Source: Chrysochromulina tobinii (lineage: Eukaryota > Haptophyta > Prymnesiales > Chrysochromulinaceae). From it: 15,038 nucleotides of DNA. The stretch is taken from NCBI GenBank assembly GCA_001275005.1, contig JWZX01000905.1, positions 1-15,038 of the forward strand, in the 5' to 3' direction. The notes under the pieces were generated by a model that was given only the letters and a program-made list of their open reading frames with translations, was not told the DNA's origin and searched no databases. The position numbers and the translations under genes are program-made. Positions within the stretch are counted from its first letter, which is position 1, and each line of letters opens with the position of its first letter. Positions 1 through 7,368 of this stretch are shown one piece after another.

Positions 1-3000
1 GGGCTGATCGCGCTCTGGCTCATCTGTGAGAACAATGAGAAGATCAAGCAGCTCGACCTGCGCAACAACGGCGTGGGCACCAAGATCGAGGACTCGACTG
101 GCCTGTCGCGCATGCTCTCGACGAGCACGGCGCTCACCGTGCTCGATCTCGGCAACAACTGCCTCGGAGACCTCAAGGGATACTTACGCCCCTTCGGGCG
201 TGGGCTGAGCTCGAATAAGACGCTGATCCAGCTCGACCTTCAGAACAATCGGCTGCTGCCCGACGGCATCAAGATCGTGTGCACCGCGCTGCGCACGTGC
301 ACCGCCTTGAAGATCCTCAACCTGAGCAACAACTCTCCCGGGCGTGAGATGACGCTCTCCCTGCTTCTCCAATTCCACCCGACGCTGCAATCCGTGGGCG
401 TGATTGAGAAGGAGCCCACCACGCGTGCCGAGAGGACCTGGTGGCTCGACACGCGGGCCAAGGAGGCCATCGGGAAGGCGCTGCTCCTGTCCAAGTTCGC
501 CTCGATCCACTACGTGCAATGCGACGTGTTCACGCTCACGGACAAGACGGAGGTTCTCTCGTGGACGTCGCAGGCCAACTGCGATGCGATCGTGCTCGCC
601 GGCGTGCTACGCTCAAACTCGGTGCTCAAGGCGCTCAATATCGGCTCTACGGGCGGCGAGATCGGTGACTACGAGCGCGAGGCCATCGGGCTCTCCTTGA
701 TCGCCAACATCAACGGCAAGCTGGGCTACTCGGACATGTACGGGCTCAAGGAGAGCATGAGCCCGACGCACCGGGTGGATCTGAAGGAGAAGGACCAGAT
801 TCGATCTCGGCGCTCGTTCACGCTGTTCGCGGGGCTGCTACGTGCCAACTCAACGCTCACCACCCTCACGCTCGCGTCCTTGGTGCCCGAGCAGATCGAG
901 GTGCTCGCAGACGCGCTCTCGACCAATACGACGCTCGTCTCGCTCATTCTCGAGCAGCCGAGCAAGACGGGCGACACCGCGTTCGCGTTGCTGCCTATCC
1001 AAGAGCTCAACGGTATGAAGAAGATGGAGTTCATCGACCTGTTTGAGAAGGGCTACGGTGGCCTCTGCGTCAATGACAACCCCGCCGCCGCCGCCGCCGC
1101 GGCGGCCAGCGCGACCGCCGCGGCCCTCGCTGGAGGCCCTACCATCCCGATGCACAGGCTGGCGTGCGCCTTTGTCGGCGCCATCCTGGGCGCCTCGATG
1201 GCGCCCAACCGTACCATCCAGCGTCTCAAGATCAACCCCGGAGGCGGCTCGGAGGGCGGCGCGGTGCTCGACCACCTGCACAAGGCACGCAGGTCGTCGC
1301 TCCTCGTCCTCGACCTGACGGACATCGGCCTCGGTGAGCGCGGCGGCGCCCGGTTCTTCGAGTCGATGCTCGCCGGCAAGTGCCCAATGCTCAAGGCTCT
1401 CCACTTGGGCTCAAACAAGCTCACTGACCTGTCTGTGGGCCAGTTGATCGTCGAGGTGCTCCGCTCGGACACGTGCAACATCTCGACGCTCGACCTGCAC
1501 GACAATCAGCTTGGCGCGCCGGTGATGGTGCAGTCGTTGAAGTACAACCGATCGCTCACCTCGCTCAACATCACCGGGAACCCGATCGACGATGATGGGT
1601 TGTTTACCATCGGCGGTCTGTTGCTCGAGCAGGATTGCAAGTGCGCCATCAACTCCATCTCAGTCGCCCCCTTCGAGATCCCCCACGGCTCTGATAAGAT
1701 CGCCATCCACGAGCAGACCCTTGGCGCCGGTGCAACTCGTCTCATGTTCGGCGTGCTCAAGTACAACACGCTCATCAAGAAGCTCGACCTCAAGAACCGC
1801 GGCATCACGCCCTCCGCCGCCTCCATCCTCGCCGTCGCCGTGACCGCCAACACCGTGCTGCAGTCCATCGACCTTTCGGGCAACCCCATCGTCGAAGTGT
1901 CGCAGTACACGGGCGATAAGCCGCAGAGCGATTCCAAGGGCCTGCTGGCCCTGTCCATGGCTGTGCAGAAGAGTTCGTCGGTCGAAGCAATCACGCTCGA
2001 GGGCGGCACGCTGCCAGTGGACCAGCTCAAGGGCGTAAAGAAGGTACGTATCCTCGATCTGTCGCGCAAGAACTTGTCGCTGATCTCGGCCTACTTCATG
2101 GGCACGCTGCTCTCGGGCAACAACTACATGACCGAGCTCGTGCTCCACACCAATGACCTCACGCCAAACGGAGTCAAGATCGTCGTGAAGCAGATCACGA
2201 CCGCGATGAAGACCATCGACGTCGCGAACGCGGTCAAGCGTGACGAGAAGGCGAACAAGGACAAGGGGACGAAGAGCAAGTGGGGCGGTGCAGTGTCGGC
2301 GGCCAAGGAGATGGACGTGCCAACTCACGAGCTTGAGCAGATGTGGAGTGCGATCTCCGATTTGCCCTGGCTCGACAAGCTCACGCTCGACAAGGACTTG
2401 CTAACGGCCTTGCCGATGGTGGGCAAGATGATTGGCCTGAAGCACCTGAGCGCCGCGAACAACAAGCTCAGCATGCTGCCCTCAGACATCAACCTGATCC
2501 GCGGCATGCGCACGCTGCAGCTGAACGGCAACCATTTATTCGAGCTGACGCACGCAGTAGGCGAGCTCGAGCAGCTGGAGCGGCTGGACGTGCGCGTGAA
2601 CAAGCTGCAGTACCTGCCCACGACCGTCTCAAAGCTGCGCAGCCTCAAGCAGCTCGATGTGTCAGAGAACATGCTGCAGACGCTCGACCCGTCGATCTGC
2701 GACCTGCACGCCATCGAGAAGGCCGAGTTCAAGGACAACCCGCTCGTGCGCCCGCCGATGGCGATAGCTCGCCAGGGCCTCGGCGCAGTGCGCAAGTACT
2801 TCCAAGAGGTGGTCACCGCCGTCGACATCCGCTCCTACTCGGCCCGTTGCGTGATCCTCGGCCATGCTGAATCGGGTAAGACCACCCTCGTACGCGCCCT
2901 GAAGCACAACATCGCCCAACTGCCCTTACCGGCTCCGAGCGTCTACGAGTCGACAAACCACGTGTCCATCGAGACGATCACACTCGGGGAGGGGGCGGAG

Positions 3001-6000
3001 CAGGTGGCGCTGTCAGTATGGGATCTCCAGGGCTCTCTACACGGCGCGTCGACGACGATGCGCTACCTCTCCGAGAACTCGTTGTTCATGCTGACCGTCC
3101 CTGCGCTCAGCGTGGTCCAACTGACGAGGGAAGGGACGGAGTACGTGGAGCGGTGGCTGAGCTACCTGCGCCACTGCGCGCCGACTGTGACGGTCATTCC
3201 CGTGCTGACCAAGTGCGACATCATCAAGGGGCATGAGGTTGGGCAGGGCGGCTCGTCGGTGCCTCTGAGCCAGCAGCTCGAGAACGCTGCGGCGCCGCAG
3301 CTCGCCTGGTTCAACGAGCAGCTCGACAAGTTTTTGAAGCTGCATGCGGGCCCGCCGGGCACGAAGACCATCAAGATCCTGCGCCCAATCCTTTGTGTGC
3401 AGTCCGTCTCGGGCGGAGAATCGTCAATTGCGCCGCTCAGGGAGAAGCTCGAGGGGCTGATGAAGGGGCCCTTGGAGGAGAAGCCGTTGCCACACGTGGG
3501 CCAGATCGTGACGCGCAACGCCTTCCTCACAGCAGTCTTCATTCGGGCCCTGCGCGATGGGCGCGAGTTCATCGACTCGGCGCGGGCGGCCGACATTGGT
3601 TACATCCCCTCCACGATGTCTGCCGAGCAGAAGAACTCGCCGAAGCCATTTTTGAGGTTCGAGGACATGGCGATGACGTACGTCAACGAGTTCGTGCCCG
3701 CACTCAAGCTGACCGGAGCGGACGAGCGCGTGCTCAGAGACCAGCTGAAGCTGCTCCAAGCTCAGGGCGAGATTATATTGGATCCGACTGGAAGGGTCGT
3801 CTTCCTTGACCGAGAGTACCTGATCCGCATGTTCAAGCCGATGTGCGACTCCCGGTTGGGGAACCGCCTCTGGCTGTCGCGCACGATCGCGGCGCAAGAC
3901 GCGCTGCGCGCCCTCTATGGGCGGCCGCTGTGCACCGAGTTTGAGAAGATTGCGCTGGGCAACTCTGCCGAGAACTTCGAGAAGACGGGTGAGATCCACG
4001 AGGAGCTCATCATCAACATGTGGGACGCGCTCGGGTTGCCGGTGCGCCGTGAGGACTATGGGCAGATGATCTCGATGCTGTGCACCTCGGGCCTCATCTA
4101 CCTCGCGGACAAGGACGTGGCCGGTGGGCGGCGGTGGGTCGTCCCGATGCGAGTGCCCCCTCCGAAGGCGGACCTGCTCAAGGAGCAGTGGCTCAGCGCG
4201 ACCGCCGAGGCCTACGAGAACGAGGGCAAGGCGAAGACGGTCGAGGTGCTCACGATCGCGCTCTCCCTCGGTCGGCTGCCGGTGACCGGTCTGTTCGAGT
4301 CGCTCATCTCCTCCTGCGATGGCTTGGGCTCGTGGGTCGAGAGCTGGCGCACCCCTTCGGGCACGGGCGCCACCCTCAATGCTAAGGCGGTCTTGCCGGG
4401 CGTCTCGCATCTGATGATCGAGATGCGACCGAGGACCACGAGCGAGACGAAGGATGGGCTAAAGGAGTGGGAGCTGGCCATCGAGGGCCTCTGCCCAAAG
4501 ACGACGCGGCGTGACGCGTGGGCCTCGGTCATGTTGATCAAGAGCAAGGCGCAGTCGGTCATCGACTCAATCGTGGGCGTCGCCGAGACGTGCCGCGCTT
4601 CGTTTGTCTGCCCTGGGTGCAAGGGCCTCAAGGACCCCGAGCCGTTCTCGTGGGCGCTCGAAGACGTGCTCGCCCGAGCCAAGACCTGCGAAAAGTGCAA
4701 CGAGCAGGTCCAGCTGAACACCGCGTCGCTCAACAGCGGTATCTCATCGCCCAAACTCCTCGTGATGGAGAAGGCACTCAACTCGGCGCCGCGCGAGATC
4801 AAGGTGCGTGACTGCCTTTGAGCGGCTCTCTGATCTCGCCTCTTTGATCTGCTTCTCTGATCGCCTCTCTGATCGCCTCTCTCTGACGGCCTCTCTGATC
4901 GCCTCTCTGATCGCCTCTCTCTAATCGCCTCTCTGAGCGCCGCTGACGCCTACCGCGAGTGCTGCCCTCTGCAGTTCTGCCTCGAGAAGCTGCGCTTCGG
5001 CCGGCCCCTCGAGTCTGTCTTCCCGTTGCATGTGCTCCTCGGCCTGAACTCACAAGAGGAGATCGACAAGGCTCGAGCCAGTGGTATCGACGGCATCATC
5101 GCCGAGATCATCGCTAAGCCCGACCCCGCGCGCTCGGATACTACGGAGACGCGCAACACCTCGGGCTGGTCGAGCCTCGAGTGGCTCAAGTACGTGGATG
5201 ACCCTAGGATGACCCCGCTGATGCCTCTCTGAGTGCTCCTCTGAGTGTTTCTCCCCCTCTACCCCCCTTGTCGGATGGCAGGTACCTTGCGGGCGACGCG
5301 GCAGAGCTCGCGGTCCAGGCCGCCGCCGCCGCCGCCGGCGGCGCCAAGTCGCAAGAGGAAGGCGGCGCGGCCAAGGCGGTGGCGGAGTCGCAAGAGAAGC
5401 TCAAGAAGCAGGCCAAGGAGCATGGTATCGATGCCGGGCGTGACAGCGTCGACCTCGGCGTCTTCGTCAAGATGCCGATCTGCGCAGCGGCGGGCCTCCA
5501 CCGTGGCCACGTGCTCGCTTTGCGCCTGTACTCGAGTCGGATGGCGCACGCGATCAACATGCCGCTGCACGACGTCTGCTCGCTCGAGCGACCGCACCCG
5601 TACCCCACGCTCTGCGTGCTGCTCAACGACGCGCTCTGGAAGCTGCGCGCCGCGCAGATTGAGCATCGGAATATGTTGCTCAAGAAGGCGGTCGTCCTGA
5701 TGGAGGCGCACAAGAAGGCCAAGGAGGAGGGCGACGACGACGTTGCCGTTCTCAAGCTCGCGGAGGCCAAGGAAATCGAAACCGCCGCGAAGTCGCTCGA
5801 AATGTAACGTCCTGCCCTGAGATGCCCTCTAGATTGCCTCCGAAAGTCCCCTCTGGAGATGGCCCCTGATGATGGCCACTGATCCACTCTGATGACCTCC
5901 CTCAACAGGTACTCGTTCTGGACGGGCGTGAACAACATGGGCCACTACGAGTTCAAGCTGCGAGGTGCGACCGAGGTTGGCTTCTTCTCCGTCGCCAAGA

Positions 6001-6515
6001 CGCGCCCTGATGCGCAAGCGGCGTCGCATCAGTCGCAGCTGCTCAAGCAGATCAAGCACCTCGATGACGAGTTCGACGAGGAGCGGATCCACCTTGCGCT
6101 CGCCCCCGACTGGAAGCGAGGCATCGCGGGCGTCTCGGATGAGACCACCAGCGGGGTCACGGTGGCGGTCCAAAAGGGAGGCAGCCAAGTCAGGGAGGTA
6201 CGTCTGCTTGCCACGGATGGCCTCTGATTGCATTTGATGACGCCTAATCGCCTCGCTCATCAGGTACCCGTCCTCATGTTCAATGTGGCTACGTCGAGCG
6301 ACACGGTCAACCCAACGGACATCTCCTTTCTATCGTGCTTCCCACAGGAGGGTGAGTGCGTTTTTGCCCCGGGCACCTTCCTTGAGCAGACGAAGATTGT
6401 CGAGACCACCTCGATGAACTTCGACGGCGAGTACCTGCAGTACCGCACCCTCGAGGTGGCGCCAACGCTCGGGCGCAACCTGAGCGCCAAGGGGCGCGCG
6501 CAGGCGGACCTGTAA
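1..6515 (+). CDS. LRR-Roc-COR (ROCO) GTPase with C-terminal ADP-ribosyltransferase-like domain, 5' partial
   Basis: Spliced model: exons 1-4803, 4975-5189, 5282-5803, 5909-6197 and 6264-6515. Together they give 2026 codons plus a stop, and the frame is open at base 1, so the start lies upstream. Residues are numbered from the window edge. About 1-700 are ribonuclease-inhibitor-like LRRs broken by insertions, one of them with an Ala8 run. About 785-925 are short regular LRRs. The Roc GTPase has P-loop GHAESGKT (954-961), DLQG (1008-1011) and TKCD (1070-1073). A COR-like region follows, then a CxxC pair (1537/1540 and 1563/1566). About 1750-2000 matches the ART fold: YSS...N (Y1756), YPTLCVLLNDALWKL (1780 on), FWTG (1850-1853), FFS (S1874) and EGE (1972-1974). 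In the family, ROCO proteins are dimeric signalling GTPases and ARTs transfer ADP-ribose from NAD+. The fusion suggests GTPase-controlled modification or NAD+ sensing, which is inference. The usual catalytic arginine appears to be T1852, so enzyme activity is doubtful. Confidence 0.88.
1084..1107 (+). repeat. GCC/GCG run encoding Ala8 in the LRR region
   Basis: Eight alanine codons in a row, mostly GCC, followed by another Ala-rich stretch up to about 1131. The run sits in an insertion between leucine-rich repeats and is probably a flexible, low-complexity loop. Confidence 0.9.
4804..4974 (+). other. ROCO intron 1 (phase 0) with CTCTGATCGCCT minisatellite
   Basis: The donor reads AAG|GTGCGT and the acceptor CCTCTGCAG|TTC. 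The frame matches exactly on both sides. A second AG at 4958-4959 would also keep the frame and add five codons, so the acceptor is not certain. A CTGAC at about 4942-4946 is a plausible branch point. The body from about 4825 to 4940 is a degenerate tandem array of CTCTGATCGCCT-like units. Confidence 0.82.
4825..4940 (+). repeat. Degenerate 12-14 bp tandem array inside intron 1
   Basis: Units of the form CTCTGATCGCCT recur about nine times, with small changes (TTGATC, TGACGG, TAATCG). A larger block of two or three units is itself repeated. The TCTGAT core resembles the eukaryotic branch-point pattern CTNAY, so the array offers many possible branch sites. Confidence 0.8.
5190..5281 (+). other. 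ROCO intron 2 (phase 2)
   Basis: The donor is CTCAA|GTACGTGG and the acceptor GGCAG|GTACCTT. Joining the exons restores an AAG codon and gives LEWLK followed by YLAGD. The intron contains CTCTGAG/CTGATG motifs and a pyrimidine tract at about 5250-5270. GTAC occurs at both intron boundaries. Confidence 0.85.
5804..5908 (+). other. ROCO intron 3 (phase 2)
   Basis: The donor is AAAT|GTAACG and the acceptor CTCAACAG|GTACTC. Splicing creates an ATG codon and joins SLEM to YSFWTG, which places the ART strand in frame. Without splicing the frame stops at 5805-5807. The body contains several CTGATG/CTCTGAT motifs. Confidence 0.85.
6198..6263 (+). other. ROCO intron 4 (phase 0), 66 bp
   Basis: The donor is GGGAG|GTACGTCT and the acceptor CATCAG|GTACCC. 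The joined protein reads QVRE then VPVLMF, as expected for an ART beta strand. A CTAAT at about 6244 is a likely branch point. AGGTAC occurs at both boundaries, and the body holds CCTCTGATTGC. Confidence 0.87.
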
Positions 6516-6559
6516 TGAGTGGGGCCAATCGAGCGCTGTAATGAGCGTGGTCATCCGAC

Positions 6560-6627
6560 GAGCTACATCCGAGCGCCAATCCGAGCTACATCCGAGCTAC
6601 ATCCGAGCTACATCCGAGCGCCAATCC
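6560..6627 (+). repeat. Short composite tandem repeat (A-B-A-A-A-B) after the ROCO stop
   Basis: Unit A is GAGCTACATCC, at 6560-6570, 6583-6593, 6594-6604 and 6605-6615. Unit B is GAGCGCCAATCC, at 6571-6582 and 6616-6627. All copies are perfect. The array starts 45 bp after the ROCO stop and is probably transcribed in the 3' UTR. Confidence 0.92.
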
Positions 6628-6870
6628 TGTGTGCTTGTCCTATGTGCGAATGCGTCTGCTGCAGCTCGGAGCTCGAAGCGGAGCACGAAGCGAAGCTGTA
6701 GCACTCCTCTCGCGCCGTTCGCTGTGCGTGTATGCATGATGCTGTCATCACCGTGATGATGTTCCAGTGATACGGACAGCGAGGCGGACAGCGAGGCCAT
6801 GAGGCAGGAGCTCTTCCATGCAGTGTGTGTGGTGAGAAATGTGTGCGCTGTCGCTGCGCTGTGTGGCGAG

Positions 6871-6909
6871 GGGTAGCGCCGGCGGCCTGGCGCCTAGCCG
6901 GCGCTGCCC
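6871..6909. repeat. GC-rich inverted repeat (hairpin)
   Basis: The left arm GGGTAGCGCCGGC (6871-6883) pairs with GCCGGCGCTGCCC (6897-6909) around a 13-nt loop. There is one T-G wobble; the inner 9 bp are perfect. A sequence close to the left arm, GGGGTAGCACCGGCG, recurs near 6977-6991. A second small hairpin, GGGCC-TTC-GGCCC, lies at 6944-6956. Function unknown. Confidence 0.75.
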
Positions 6910-7042
6910 TTGGGGTCCTGGGGGAGGGAGCGGCTCTTGGGGTGGGCCTTCGGCCCCCCCGGCGCCTTGGTGGTAAGGGGTAGCACCGGCGCCGGGCGCC
7001 GCCCTGTGTGGGTGTGCGTTCACGTCGTGTGGGGGGTGCGTT

Positions 7043-7106
7043 CACGTGGGGGCTGGGGCCCGCCGTATCTCGTGCTTCAGTGTGAATGTCATGTATTTCA
7101 CGTGAA
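7043..7106. promoter_or_regulatory. CACGTG boxes upstream of the DUF262 gene
   Basis: CACGTG occurs at 7043-7048 and again inside the perfect 10-bp palindrome TTCACGTGAA at 7097-7106. Related TTCACGT words lie nearby. CACGTG is the core bound by bHLH and bZIP factors in plants and other eukaryotes. The link to DUF262 expression is inference, because the word is short and can arise by chance. Confidence 0.25.
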
Positions 7107-7368
7107 CGTGTGGTGTTGTTGTGAATCCATGTCGTGGTCAGAGTTTTATTGCGCAAAATGGCTTTCAACTACCCTGTGCCGATTTCATCGTTGGACATTG
7201 CGTTCAGTTGAACAATGTACAATCCGCGGTTGCGTCGGCGGCTCCAAAGGGACCAAAGTTCATGCTTCGTTTGACGACGGTTTGTGTGAAGGATGAAGAA
7301 TTCTCTCCCGAAAAAAAGACACCGATTCACATTCACACCCGTGTGACCGGGGAACCCCGCGCGAGAAA

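Larger units (their letters stand above)
6516..7368. other. Intergenic region between the ROCO and DUF262 genes
   Basis: This stretch of 853 bp has no convincing gene. Its first part is presumably the ROCO 3' UTR and holds an 11/12-bp repeat cluster. Positions about 6870-7000 are G+C-rich with hairpins. Positions about 7080-7368 are clearly richer in A+T and probably form the promoter and 5' leader of the DUF262 gene. I saw no tRNA or other RNA gene. Confidence 0.7.

Noticed and set aside
3424-4410. Minus-strand open frame of 328 codons inside the ROCO exon
   Set aside because: It is antisense to a region encoding COR-like sequence, with no recognisable domain; it is a by-product of high GC content.
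5181-5195. Alternative donors GT at 5181 and 5194 for intron 2
   Set aside because: The one at 5194 breaks the frame with exon 3. The one at 5181 is a weak match, while GTACGT at 5190 fits both consensus and phase.
5026-6515. Separate small genes at 5026-5232, 5268-5807, 5892-6227 and 6228-6515
   Set aside because: They join in frame through GT-AG introns into one ART-containing tail of the ROCO protein. Three of the four lack an ATG at their left end, and the ATG of the fourth (5892) lies inside intron 3.
6560-6627. CRISPR-like array
   Set aside because: The repeats are only 11-12 bp with no unique spacers, and the genome is eukaryotic.
6608-7296. Overlapping open frames on both strands between the ROCO and DUF262 genes
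   Set aside because: Composition is low-complexity Arg/Pro or Gly/Val, as expected from GC-rich repeats, with no domain.
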